Shown in pieces: positions 16,789 to 25,466 of a stretch of 64,000 nucleotides of DNA; position 1 is the first letter of the stretch, and each line of letters opens with the position of its first letter. Made by a program: the position numbers and the translations under genes. Source of the DNA: Chloroflexota bacterium. Its GTDB lineage: Bacteria; Chloroflexota; Chloroflexia; Thermomicrobiales; UBA6265. The notes under the pieces are model-generated. The model was not told the origin of the DNA. It saw nothing but the letters and a program-made list of their open reading frames with translations, and searched no databases. The stretch lies in assembly GCA_023389575.1 (NCBI GenBank), contig JAEWEG010000077.1:17035-81034 (forward strand), read 5' to 3'.

Positions 16789-17883
16789 CTAGACGGCGGC
16801 GGGCAGGGATGCATCGGTGGAGGCGGCTTCCTCGCCCGAACGGGCGCGACGGTCGCACCGGCGGTTCATCAGGTCGAAGGCAATGCCCATCACCACGATC
16901 CAGCCAACAAGCACCAGCCAGTACGATCCCAGGCCATCGTTGTCGAAATACATCACGCTCTTCACGGCCTGGGTGGTCGCCGGGAAGGTGAGGAACTCGT
17001 GGGCAACGCGATACAGCTCCGGCGCGAATTCCATCGGCACCGAGACCCCGGATGCCGTCATCCCCAGCGCGATGAACACGAACATCGAGAGCAGGATCGC
17101 CATCGGTCCCACCAGGCGATTGAAGAACGCGGCCCCGAATCCGGCCGCCATCACCGTCAGCACACCGGTCACGATCAGCGGCAGGAACGCGCCATCAACC
17201 GCTCCCACCACCACGTGCGTGAGGAACCAGGTCAGCAGCGAGACCACCAGCCCGAAGATCGGCAGGGCAATCGCCAGCGAGCGCAATTTCATCAGTTCGG
17301 GCGCGGCCGACGACAGCGTGGTGATGCTCAGGAATCCAGCCAGGGTCACCGCCATCCCGAAGAACATCGCCCCAATTCCGGCTCCGTCGCCGGGGTTCAG
17401 GGTGACCATGTCGCGCACCTCCAGCGGCATCCCCAGCTCCAGCGCCAGGTTCTGCACCGGCAACAGCGCGCCCGATGCCCGGGTGCTCCCGCCGGCCGTG
17501 GCGATGTAGGCCACCCCAGCGGTAGGTAGCTGCTCGTCGGCGACGGATGGGATGGAGGCGTACCCCGACCCGGCCTCGAAATCACCGGCGTCCGGGTGCA
17601 GCACCAGCGCGGCGGCGACCTCCTGCTCCTGAACCTGCCCGCGAGCGATTTCGGCATCCCGCACGGGCACGAAGGTATACCGGTCGCCCTCGCGTTCCGC
17701 GTAGGCGTCGATCACCTGTTGCTCCGCCACCGTGGCTCCGGCGACGGCGATCTCGACCCCGTTGGGCTGGGGCGCCCGCATCGCGGGTATGTAGGTGCCA
17801 ATCATGATCAGCGCCATCAGCAGCGGGAAAACAAACAGCCTGGCCAGGCGGCGGCCAGCTGGGACATCGGGCGATCCCTGCAT
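16789..17883 (-). CDS. YhgE/Pip- or ABC-2-like membrane protein, first of a pair
   Basis: 364 residues, the same length as its downstream paralog. N-terminal span LARLFVFPLLMALIMIGTYI, then a periplasmic domain starting PQPNGVEIAVAG, five C-terminal spans and a basic tail. No ATPase gene is nearby, which argues against a classical ABC transporter and for a YhgE-type or passive complex, unless an ATPase is recruited from elsewhere. It is the first gene behind a consensus leftward promoter whose -35 is inside an inverted repeat. Confidence 0.75.
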   Translation of the reverse strand: MQGSPDVPAGRRLARLFVFPLLMALIMIGTYIPAMRAPQPNGVEIAVAGATVAEQQVIDAYAEREGDRYTFVPVRDAEIARGQVQEQEVAAALVLHPDAGDFEAGSGYASIPSVADEQLPTAGVAYIATAGGSTRASGALLPVQNLALELGMPLEVRDMVTLNPGDGAGIGAMFFGMAVTLAGFLSITTLSSAAPELMKLRSLAIALPIFGLVVSLLTWFLTHVVVGAVDGAFLPLIVTGVLTVMAAGFGAAFFNRLVGPMAILLSMFVFIALGMTASGVSVPMEFAPELYRVAHEFLTFPATTQAVKSVMYFDNDGLGSYWLVLVGWIVVMGIAFDLMNRRCDRRARSGEEAASTDASLPAAV

Positions 17884-17950
17884 GGGTACATGACCTTGTC
17901 GTGAAGAAGGGCGGAGAACGGCACATGCGCGATCCTGTGCCAGTGGAGAA

Positions 17951-17990
17951 ATTATATCGCTAGAGATGCATCTGTCAACGATGTATCTCT
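17951..17990 (-). promoter_or_regulatory. Consensus leftward promoter embedded in a palindromic MarR operator
   Basis: On the minus strand TTGACA (17978-17973) and TATAAT (17956-17951) are separated by 16 bp, a perfect sigma-70 consensus. The inverted repeat AGAGATGCATC (17962-17972) / GATGTATCTCT (17980-17990), one mismatch, is centred on the -35 box. It lies between the YhgE-like operon and the divergent MarR gene, so the bound regulator should block the operon and probably its own gene. Confidence 0.8.
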
Positions 17991-18035
17991 GGGAGGTGTA
18001 TGGTTAGCCCATTCCGGAAGGCTGGGAGTACGTGG

Positions 18036-18524
18036 ATGAACATGACGGAACTGATGATGCTGACCCGCGCGCTGGAACGGTTGGTGCTCACGCACCTGCA
18101 ACCGGACCCACGGCAGGCCGTGATGGCGAGCCCAGTCGAGATGCTGCTGCTCAGCGAGGTGTATCGCAATGCCCCGGTGTCCGTTGGGGAACTGCGGCAA
18201 AGCACCGGCTTTGCCCAGAGCTACATCTCCACCCTCATCGCCCGGCTCTCCGAACGGGGCCTGCTCTCGCTCTCCACGGATCCCGCCGACCGTCGGCGCA
18301 CGCTGGTTTCTCCCCACCCCGGCATGCTCGGGCACCTCTCAACGTCACTCCGGCTCGATGCCCGCCAGGTCATCGACGACCTCGTCGGAGCCGATGGCTC
18401 GTATGCCACCGACGACGTCATTCCAGTGCTGGAGTTCCTGCTGGAACGCGCCCGTGAATCGAGCCCTTCACTCTCCGACCAGATGGACATGACGAACATT
18501 GCCCAGGGTGGTTCCCGGCGCTGA
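18036..18524 (+). CDS. MarR-family transcriptional regulator
   Basis: 162 residues from the ATG that has GGGAG seven nt upstream; an in-frame ATG at 18000 with GGGAGG only 3 nt away is the alternative start. The winged helix is VSVGELRQSTGFAQSYISTL followed by IARLSERGLLSLSTDPADRRR, the typical recognition helix and wing with the DxRxxR-type signature. Helices at both ends provide dimerisation. Divergent from two membrane-protein genes and next to a palindromic operator on their promoter: a local repressor, as is usual for MarR proteins that sense small phenolic or drug-like ligands. Confidence 0.88.
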   Translation: MNMTELMMLTRALERLVLTHLQPDPRQAVMASPVEMLLLSEVYRNAPVSVGELRQSTGFAQSYISTLIARLSERGLLSLSTDPADRRRTLVSPHPGMLGHLSTSLRLDARQVIDDLVGADGSYATDDVIPVLEFLLERARESSPSLSDQMDMTNIAQGGSRR

Positions 18525-18532
18525 GGGTCCGC

Positions 18533-19405
18533 TCAGGCGTGCTCCAGCGCCTGGCGCAGCATCTGGCCCTTGAACGGGTCGCGCTCGTGTTTTTCCAGGT
18601 CCCGCAGCATCTCGATCAGGTCACCATCCCGCGTCACCACGATCTGCATCGCCACCAGCCCGTACAGGTCCAGCAACCGGGTGCGGTTCATGAAGTCCTC
18701 GATCACCCCGCGCCACGTGACCCGCGCCGGATGCCCCAGCAGCAGGTCGTACAGCCCCAGCAGCACCTGCTCGTCCTCGCTCTCGGCGTGGGCCGCGATC
18801 AGCAACGGCACCAGCGACTCCGGCAGGTCAACCAGGCTCCGCAACGCCTCCCCCACCAGTTCGCCCGTTCCGCCTTGCCACGAGGCATAGGCGAACACCG
18901 GCGCCATGTTCTGCTGCGCCACCAGCACCTTGATCGCGCTCAGCGCCGGTTCACCCGAGTTCCCGTTCCGAGGATCGCCAAGGAATCGCGCGGCGTACAG
19001 GCCCGCCAGGTCCGGATCGAGGTCGTTCAGCGCCAGCAGCGCCGCCCCCCGCAATTCGGCGCAAACCTCGTACATCCCCACCATCTGGTAGCTCACCAGC
19101 GCCCGCTGGAGGATTGGCATGTCTCCCGGCTGAACCATCGGGCGCAACGCCCGGATGATCGCCGCGCGCACCATCCCGCCCGAGTCGTTGCGCTCCGGCG
19201 CCTGTTCGCACCACGCATACTTGTCGTGAAGCACTGGCCGCGTGGCCGGGTCGGCCCGCTCCTGAAGCACCGCCAGCGCCGGACGCACCACCTCCATGTT
19301 GGTGGAGGACCGCACAAACTCCTCGGCCAGCGCCGCCTGTCCATCCGGGTCGTCAGCCAGGGCCGCCAGCGCGTCGAGCCGATCGCGCACGTTCTCGCGG
19401 GGCAT
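18533..19405 (-). CDS. HEAT-repeat-like helical protein
   Basis: 290 residues from the ATG after GCCAGGAGGAAG; ATGs further upstream would add a basic, unstructured 19 residues. It is all-helical with repeated ALxxL patterns (ALAALADDPDGQAALAEEFV, AAIIRALRPMVQPGDM, LRGAALLALNDLDPDLAGLY), as in HEAT/PBS-lyase-like solenoids. No catalytic residues are evident, so probably a protein-interaction scaffold. It converges with the MarR gene, 8 bp apart. Confidence 0.6.
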   Translation of the reverse strand: MPRENVRDRLDALAALADDPDGQAALAEEFVRSSTNMEVVRPALAVLQERADPATRPVLHDKYAWCEQAPERNDSGGMVRAAIIRALRPMVQPGDMPILQRALVSYQMVGMYEVCAELRGAALLALNDLDPDLAGLYAARFLGDPRNGNSGEPALSAIKVLVAQQNMAPVFAYASWQGGTGELVGEALRSLVDLPESLVPLLIAAHAESEDEQVLLGLYDLLLGHPARVTWRGVIEDFMNRTRLLDLYGLVAMQIVVTRDGDLIEMLRDLEKHERDPFKGQMLRQALEHA

Positions 19406-19521
19406 CTTCCTCCTGGCTGGTGATCGCGGTTCTCGTGCTGGCATCGTCATCCTCGCTGGCATACGGTCCGAAGTCCGAAGACACTGCCACCAGCATAGCC
19501 GTTCAGTTCCGGAGCCTGTCC

Positions 19522-20163
19522 ATGCCCAATCAATCCACCGAAACCAGCCGGGTCCAGAAGATCTACGACCGCATCGCCCCCGAATGGGATGGCCGTCAGG
19601 GCCGCGCCGAGAACAGGATGCTGGGCGACACCATGCGCCAAACCCTCGCCGACCGGCTGCATGGCGATGTCCTCGAAATCGGCACGGGAACCGGCGTCAC
19701 TCTCCGCCACCTGGCCGGCAACACCAGCGTCACCTCGTTCACCGGCACCGACCTCTCGTCCGGCATGCTCGACCAGGCCCGGCCCCTCGTCGAGACGGTT
19801 CCCTTCCCGGTCACCCTGCGGGAAATGGACGCCGATCACCTCGACTTTCCTGACGCCTCGTTCGACACCGTCACCACCAGCCTGACGCTCTGCACCGTGC
19901 CAGACCCCGCCCGCACGCTCCGCGAAATGGCGCGCCTCTGCAAACCAGGCGGAACCATCGCCATCCTCGAGCACGTCCTCGCCCCCAACCCCATCGTCGC
20001 CCTTGGCCTGAAGCTCGTCGCCCCCATCCAGCGGCGCGCCATGGGCTGCAACCTCGATCGCCGCACCGACCGCCTGGTCGGCGAACTCGGGTTCCAGGTG
20101 GATCACCACGAAAGCCGGTTCCTCGGCATCTTCCACCTCATCATCGCCCGCCCACCCGCCTGA
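19522..20163 (+). CDS. Class I SAM-dependent methyltransferase (UbiE/PMT-like)
   Basis: 213 residues. Motif I is LEIGTGTGVTL at residues 51-61, an acidic GTDLSSGML (motif II) follows, then DFPDASFDTVTTSLTLCTVP (motif IV) and a CKPGGTIAILEHVLAP (post-motif). This is the layout of methyltransferase-11/UbiE-type enzymes, often acting on quinones, lipids or small molecules. A rightward single gene with a VOC-fold protein about 100 bp downstream. Substrate not deducible. Confidence 0.88.
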   Translation: MPNQSTETSRVQKIYDRIAPEWDGRQGRAENRMLGDTMRQTLADRLHGDVLEIGTGTGVTLRHLAGNTSVTSFTGTDLSSGMLDQARPLVETVPFPVTLREMDADHLDFPDASFDTVTTSLTLCTVPDPARTLREMARLCKPGGTIAILEHVLAPNPIVALGLKLVAPIQRRAMGCNLDRRTDRLVGELGFQVDHHESRFLGIFHLIIARPPA

Positions 20164-20266
20164 AACGGCGCATCGCAACAGGGAAGAAGCACGCATCGGG
20201 CACAGAACATACCCTGTTCATGGGGCACGACGATGCGTGCCACGGCATGAATCCGAAGGAGCGACC

Positions 20267-20728
20267 ATGGTCAAGGTGGTACCGAATCTCTGGTTCAACA
20301 ACAACGCCGAAGAGGCAGCCGAGTTCTACGTCTCCGTCTTTGACGACGCCGAGATCACGGAGACGATGCCGGGCGGCCCCGATGGCAAGGCGTTGGTCGT
20401 CTCGATGCGCATCGAAGGGCAGAACGTCACCTTCATCAATGGTGGCCCGATGTTCCCCCAAACCGAGGCGTTTTCCTTCGAAATCATTTGCGACGGGCAG
20501 GCGGAGGTCGATCGCTACTGGGACGCCCTGCTCGCCGGTGGAGGCGCGCCCACGCAATGCGGCTGGCTGAAGGACCAGTTCGGCCTCTCCTGGCAGGTGG
20601 TGCCAAGGCAGTTCCTGGAACTGGTGTCCGATCCCGACCCCGAAAAGGTTGGCCGTGTCATGGCCGCCATGATGGAGATGGTCAAGCTCGACGTCGCTGA
20701 ACTCGAAAAGGCCGCCCAGGCCGCATGA
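20267..20728 (+). CDS. VOC-fold protein, PhnB/3-demethylubiquinone methyltransferase-like family
   Basis: 153 residues; GAAGGAG lies 5 nt before the ATG. The characteristic opening VVPNLWFNNNAEEAAEFY, an internal EGQNVTFINGGP and the CGWLKDQFGLSWQVVP block place it in the PhnB-like branch of the glyoxalase/VOC superfamily. The historical methyltransferase name is not supported by evidence of SAM binding. The stop overlaps the ATG of the next gene by 4 bp. Confidence 0.9.
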   Translation: MVKVVPNLWFNNNAEEAAEFYVSVFDDAEITETMPGGPDGKALVVSMRIEGQNVTFINGGPMFPQTEAFSFEIICDGQAEVDRYWDALLAGGGAPTQCGWLKDQFGLSWQVVPRQFLELVSDPDPEKVGRVMAAMMEMVKLDVAELEKAAQAA

Positions 20729-21123
20729 CCGGATCACCCCAGGCAAGCGAGACCGGTGAGGTGGCGGCGTTCATGGCCTCGCTGGACCATCCGCTCAACC
20801 CCGGAATCGAGACCATCCGCCACGCCATTCTCGCCCTCGATCCCGCCATCACCGAGCGCGTCAAATGGAAGGCACCAGCCTTCAGCTTCGATAATGACCG
20901 CCTCACCTTCAACCTCCGTCATCCTGGGCGCATCCAGATCATCCTCCACCGTGGCGCGAAGGTGAAGGACACCACCGGCTTCACGTTTTCCGATCCAACA
21001 GGCCTCATTGCCTGGGCATCGCCAGACCGTGGCATCGTCACCTTCGCCAGCATCGAGCAGGTTGACCTCCACCTCGACGACCTCGCTCCCGTCCTGCTCG
21101 ACTGGCTGAACGCCACCCGCTAG
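20725..21123 (+). CDS. DUF1801 (YdhG-like) domain protein
   Basis: 132 residues. The signatures are HPLNPGIETIRHAILALDP near the N-terminus, ERVKWKAPAFSF in the centre and IVTFASIEQVD toward the end. The fold is iron-chaperone/frataxin-like in distant members, but no activity is established. Co-translated with the VOC protein through an ATGA overlap; such pairs are common among small stress or resistance-associated genes. Confidence 0.85.
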   Translation: MTGSPQASETGEVAAFMASLDHPLNPGIETIRHAILALDPAITERVKWKAPAFSFDNDRLTFNLRHPGRIQIILHRGAKVKDTTGFTFSDPTGLIAWASPDRGIVTFASIEQVDLHLDDLAPVLLDWLNATR

Positions 21124-21149
21124 ATCAGCGTCCTCCACTCCCATTCCCC

Positions 21150-21193
21150 GCGCGGCGATGCCAGTCCTCCCCTCCGGACTGGCATCGCCGCGC
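21150..21193 (+). terminator. 18-bp perfect hairpin after the DUF1801 gene
   Basis: GCGCGGCGATGCCAGTCC (21150-21167) pairs perfectly with 21176-21193; the loop is TCCCCTCC. No U-run. The core is nearly identical to that of the hairpin at 25346-25381. Confidence 0.65.
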
Positions 21194-21251
21194 CTGGGGC
21201 GCTGTATCCGCGCGCCGAATGCCCCAATGGGTGGAGGCGATGGCCCCCGGA

Positions 21252-21280
21252 TTGCTCAGCCTGCCGCCCCCCTCTATACT
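21252..21280 (+). promoter_or_regulatory. Sigma-70-type promoter for the first PQQ-propeller gene
   Basis: TTGCTC (21252-21257), 17-bp spacer, TATACT (21275-21280), 57 bp before the ATG. The same CTCTATACT -10 context appears before the gene at 51312, and TATACT again before rpmH. Confidence 0.6.
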
Positions 21281-21336
21281 CTCCGCTAGGTCACAATGAA
21301 TGAACCATACGCTCAATCCCCATCGGAGAGCCCTCC

Positions 21337-23874
21337 ATGTCCCCGGGATCATCTCGACTTTCACGCCGTTCACTGGTCGCCGCGACGGCGGCTGGAGCTG
21401 CATCACTTGTCTTGATCGCGGCTTCTCCCGATAGCCAGCAAGCTGTTGCCGCCCAGTCGAACTCCAACGAGGTCGAGTTGTTGTGGAAGTTCCAGACGGG
21501 CGACTGGCACAGAAAACATGATCCTGGTGCCGGGAAGAAGTCCGCCGTCTTGATCTATTCCGGCTATGTGTTTGCGCTCGATCCTGATTCTGGCAACCAT
21601 GTCTGGCGAGAGAAAGTGAACGTCAACGATTCGGCATTCATCGTTGACGGCGGAGTATTTCTTGACGATGGCGGAATAGCGCGCCTGGACCCAAGGTCCG
21701 GGGCTCAACGCTGGCGCGTCACGGTACCGGGCGTCATGTCCGGAGCGGTTGTGATAGGGGAAACGGTCTATATCGGTGCTCGTGGTGGCACCTGCCATGC
21801 CGTTGACGCGGAGACGGGCAATGAACGCTGGCGGTCTGTTCCCGACCCCGCTTCACCTGAGTCGCGAGAAATCCACCCGAGGGCAATGGCCGGCGGACTG
21901 GCGTTTTTCGACACATTCGATGGAGCCATTGGAACCGCCTTCGCGCTGGATTCCGATACTGGGGCCGAGCAGTGGCGCTATGAAGGCAGCGGTACTTTCT
22001 CGGTGCAAACCGCGGTCGATACCTCAGTCCTGATCGAGGGCTACGACAGCGAGTGGTATCTGCTTGTGCTGGATGCGGCAACCGGTAGCCCCCGCTGGCG
22101 TCTCAATTTTGGCTCCTCTTCGCCATTCCTGACATCTGCGGATGACATCTGCTTCTTCATCAGCGACGGCGCCGACCAGCAACGCTATCTGACAGCGGTG
22201 GATATTCGCACCGGTTCAGAACGTTGGCGGTTGGCCACGGACACAAAAGTCTGGACAACTCCCATTTTGTCTGAAGGTGTGGTGTACGTCGGTAGTGGTG
22301 GAGGAACTGTCTTCGCGGTCGACGCTGAAAGTGGTTCGGTACAGTGGCGGTTTCAGACTGAAGGCGTGGTTCCGTCGGGGTTGGTTCTGCTCGACGACGT
22401 GCTTTACTTCGGCAACGAGGGCTACGGTTTTGCCTTGGACGCCAGGAATGGAGAGGAGCGCTGGCGGTTCGCTACCGGTCAAACCGCGGGTCCTTCCCCA
22501 GTCGTGGCGAATGGTTCTCTCTTCTGGAAGTGCGGCGATGGAATTATCGTCATGCTTGACGAGAACGGAGACGAGCGCTGGCGGTTTACGACTGACATGG
22601 CAATCGAGGCGGCTCCACTGGTGGTCGATGGCACGCTCTATGTTGGCAGTGGCGATAGTCATGTCTATGCACTGGAAAGACTGACCGGAAAAGAGTCCTG
22701 GAGATTTCGAACCCAAGGCAGCGTCGTCACATCACCAGTTTCGGTGGATGACATCATCTGCTTTGGCAGTAACGATGGGACGGCATACGCGCTCCATGCC
22801 ACTTCTGGAGAAGAAGCATGGAGCCTCCCAACTGGCTCCTCCATAAGCAGACTCCCTATTGTCTACAGGGACGAAATAATGTTCAGCAACGACAACGGCG
22901 TGGTTGCGGCCGATGCCGAGAATGGAACCGAACTCTGGAGGTTTGATGCCGAAGGAACTTTGGTGGATTCTCCCGTGGTTATCAACTCCACCGTCTATGT
23001 GGCCAGCAGCGGAATGATCTCTGCGATGGGAGCTGGTTCAGGGATCGACTATTGGTCCTTTGATACATCCGTGGACCCTGTCAAATTCCTCAGTGTTACT
23101 GACGATGTTGTTCTGGTGGTAACCGATAGCGGCGAATTCTATACACTCTTCACTGGATCCGCCGCTGGAAACTGGTATCTCGACTCTCAGTTTGGGGTGT
23201 ACACACCGCCAATGGTCATCGAAGACACGGTATATGTTGGCGTTAACTGGGAGGGTCTCTACGCTCTCGATGCATCGACCGGGACAATCCACTGGCGCAA
23301 CGAAGTCGGTTCGGGATCGTGGGGTGAGACGCTCGCATCGCCGGTCACCATGAGCGATGGCGTCCTGTTTGTTGGTGGTATCGGGAAGGTCCTGGCCATC
23401 AACGCAACGTACGGAGTCACCCTCTGGGAGTACTCGACCTTCAACATGATGTCCACCACGCCGGTCATTTTTCGCGGGACGGTGTACGTGGCGAGCGACA
23501 ATGGCACGGTCTTCGCCCTGGACGTACTGTCTGGAACCGAACACTGGCGCTACGACATCGGTGCACCGGTCACGTCGCCGCCGACCGTGGCTGACAACAT
23601 TGTCTATGTCACAAGTTGGGACGGAGCGGTGTATGCCTTTCCTACCGTATCACCACCGCTCAGCGCGGGCATCGCGGCGGTAATCGTGACAGAAACTTTC
23701 ATTCGCGCCGAAGCACTCGCGACAAGCGACGTGGTCACCCAACTCGAAGTCGGGACCGAGGTCTACATCTCCGACAATCCGATTCACTCCGGCGGCATTA
23801 CCTGGTGGCCAGTGATCGCACCTGATGGCAGTACCGGCTGGGTCGATGGCTCAACGCTAAACGGCCTGCCATAG
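21337..23874 (+). CDS. Secreted PQQ-like double beta-propeller with C-terminal SH3 domain
   Basis: 845 residues. The leader MSPGSSRLSRRSLVAATAAG has an SRRSLVA twin-arginine motif; export via Tat or Sec is expected. The body is about sixteen tandem ~43-residue units, each ending in a version of ALDAxTGxExWR. This number equals two eight-bladed propellers, twice what the next gene has. The last ~65 residues (VIVTETFIRAEALATSDV...WWPVIAPDGSTGWVDG) form a bacterial SH3-like domain, often cell-wall binding. The PQQ-dependent dehydrogenase catalytic residues and disulfide are not apparent, so a structural or binding role is more likely than an enzyme. Codon use is less GC-biased than in its neighbours. 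Confidence 0.85.
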   Translation: MSPGSSRLSRRSLVAATAAGAASLVLIAASPDSQQAVAAQSNSNEVELLWKFQTGDWHRKHDPGAGKKSAVLIYSGYVFALDPDSGNHVWREKVNVNDSAFIVDGGVFLDDGGIARLDPRSGAQRWRVTVPGVMSGAVVIGETVYIGARGGTCHAVDAETGNERWRSVPDPASPESREIHPRAMAGGLAFFDTFDGAIGTAFALDSDTGAEQWRYEGSGTFSVQTAVDTSVLIEGYDSEWYLLVLDAATGSPRWRLNFGSSSPFLTSADDICFFISDGADQQRYLTAVDIRTGSERWRLATDTKVWTTPILSEGVVYVGSGGGTVFAVDAESGSVQWRFQTEGVVPSGLVLLDDVLYFGNEGYGFALDARNGEERWRFATGQTAGPSPVVANGSLFWKCGDGIIVMLDENGDERWRFTTDMAIEAAPLVVDGTLYVGSGDSHVYALERLTGKESWRFRTQGSVVTSPVSVDDIICFGSNDGTAYALHATSGEEAWSLPTGSSISRLPIVYRDEIMFSNDNGVVAADAENGTELWRFDAEGTLVDSPVVINSTVYVASSGMISAMGAGSGIDYWSFDTSVDPVKFLSVTDDVVLVVTDSGEFYTLFTGSAAGNWYLDSQFGVYTPPMVIEDTVYVGVNWEGLYALDASTGTIHWRNEVGSGSWGETLASPVTMSDGVLFVGGIGKVLAINATYGVTLWEYSTFNMMSTTPVIFRGTVYVASDNGTVFALDVLSGTEHWRYDIGAPVTSPPTVADNIVYVTSWDGAVYAFPTVSPPLSAGIAAVIVTETFIRAEALATSDVVTQLEVGTEVYISDNPIHSGGITWWPVIAPDGSTGWVDGSTLNGLP

Positions 23875-23895
23875 ATAGGCACGATAGGAATTCAC

Positions 23896-25338
23896 ATGCT
23901 CGATCGACGTTACCTCCTAAAGGCGGCCTCCGCGTTGTCAGCAGGCCTGGCTGGAATCTCACTACTCCCTCGCGCCGGTGCGGCCCAGGACAGCGGCCCG
24001 GGCTCGATCCGGTGGACGTTCACGCCCGATGAGGTCGGGGGGTCTGGTCTGGAGCTAAAGGACGACACGCTGTACACGATGGGGGCTTCCACCCTGTACG
24101 CCCTGGATGCCCGTTCCGGAGCCGAACGCTGGCGGGTTGGCTCGGAACGTTGGGGCGTCGAAGCCCAGGGGCAAACGCATGTGTTCCCAGCGCTCGGAGC
24201 CAGCACCGTCTATGGCGTGACCGCGAGTAGGTACTACGCAACCGTGTACGCGATCGACATCGCGTCAGGGGAAGAGCGCTGGGCCATAGAGTCCGATTCC
24301 GAAAGTTTGTTCGAACCGACCGAAGTCGATGGCACGGTCTACCTCGGCAAGGACGGATACGCCCTGTGCGCGCTGGATCCACTCACGGGAGAGGAGAAAT
24401 GGCGCGCCACGTTGTCAGGCGGGGTAGTCTTCGCCCCGCTCATCCACGAGGGCACCCTCTACGCCGGCTGTTTCGGTGGCACCCTGTATGCGCTGGATGT
24501 CACCACCGGAACCGAGCTCTGGCGATATTCCGCGGGAAATCGCCTTGTGACTCCCGAGGCCGTGGTTGACGGGATGGTCTATACCGGAGGCGACGACGCG
24601 TATGTGCATGCGTTGGACGCGGTGACCGGGACCGAGCTTTGGCGAGCGGCCCTGCAAGATCAGATGACCGACCGACCGACGTTCGCCAATGGCACGGTGT
24701 ATGCCAAGGACTTCAACTTCGCCGTGTATGCACTCGACGCGGCCACCGGCGCCGAACGATGGCGATTTCCCATCGCGGCTCAGGTGTTTCCCTCTCGGCC
24801 AGCGGAAATAGAGGGGACGGTCTTTCTCAGCAGCTACGACGGGAATCTCTATGCGCTGGATGCGCTAACCGGCACCGAGCGTTGGAGATACGAAGCAACC
24901 GGCTCCATCATGGCGCCGCCGCTGGTCGTCGACGGCACCATTTACATCGGGGACAACCAAACCACGAACCTGTACGCCGTCGATTCCGAGTCCGGTGTCG
25001 AACGCTGGCGCGTTGAACTGGAGGGAACGTCTTACTCCGCGCCAGTTCCCGTTGGCGACACGATCTGTGTCAGTGACGGATACGGCATTCACGCGATCGT
25101 GGCGGAAACGCCACACCTGCCGTCTCCGGAGGTCGGAGGAACGGCCGTGGTCGTGACCGAAACCCCGCTTCGAGCCGCGCCACTCGCCGCCGGCAGCGTG
25201 ATCGAAACGCTCCCGGCGGGAATGATGGTCGAGATCACCGGGGAACCGGCCGAAACGGGAGGCATTACCTGGTGGCCGGTGACCACACCGGACGGGACGA
25301 CCGGCTGGGTCGATGGAAACGCGCTGACGAAGACGTAG
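23896..25338 (+). CDS. Secreted PQQ-like eight-bladed beta-propeller with C-terminal SH3 domain
   Basis: 480 residues. Leader MLDRRYLLKAASALSAGLAG has a clear RRYLLK twin-arginine motif and ends near AGAAQD. Eight repeats with ALDxxTGxExWR ends fit one propeller. The C-terminal SH3 module (VVVTETPLRAAPLAAGSVIE...WWPVTTPDGTTGWVDG) is closely related to that of the gene 21 bp upstream. The pair arose by duplication, with the first gene later doubling its propeller (or this one losing half). Probable cell-surface proteins; ligand unknown. Confidence 0.88.
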   Translation: MLDRRYLLKAASALSAGLAGISLLPRAGAAQDSGPGSIRWTFTPDEVGGSGLELKDDTLYTMGASTLYALDARSGAERWRVGSERWGVEAQGQTHVFPALGASTVYGVTASRYYATVYAIDIASGEERWAIESDSESLFEPTEVDGTVYLGKDGYALCALDPLTGEEKWRATLSGGVVFAPLIHEGTLYAGCFGGTLYALDVTTGTELWRYSAGNRLVTPEAVVDGMVYTGGDDAYVHALDAVTGTELWRAALQDQMTDRPTFANGTVYAKDFNFAVYALDAATGAERWRFPIAAQVFPSRPAEIEGTVFLSSYDGNLYALDALTGTERWRYEATGSIMAPPLVVDGTIYIGDNQTTNLYAVDSESGVERWRVELEGTSYSAPVPVGDTICVSDGYGIHAIVAETPHLPSPEVGGTAVVVTETPLRAAPLAAGSVIETLPAGMMVEITGEPAETGGITWWPVTTPDGTTGWVDGNALTKT

Positions 25339-25345
25339 AACCATG

Positions 25346-25381
25346 GGCGATGCCGGTCCTTCCTTCCGGACCGGCATCGCC
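25346..25381 (+). terminator. 14-bp perfect hairpin after the propeller genes
   Basis: GGCGATGCCGGTCC (25346-25359) and its complement (25368-25381) flank a TTCCTTCC loop. Same core as 21150-21193; no U-run after the stem. Confidence 0.65.
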
Positions 25382-25466
25382 GCCCTCGGGCCCCTTCCCC
25401 AGGCGAGGCACTCGGGCTACGATGGCTCCCTTCGACCTGTCGTCATCACCGCGAGGATTGCCCGTC

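Noticed and set aside
20267..20728. 3-demethylubiquinone methyltransferase
   Set aside because: The name is a historical database label for PhnB-like VOC proteins; no SAM-binding motif is present.
21337..25338. PQQ-dependent alcohol dehydrogenases
   Set aside because: The propeller repeats match, but the catalytic Asp/Glu region, vicinal disulfide and heme domain are not seen, and an SH3 domain follows instead.
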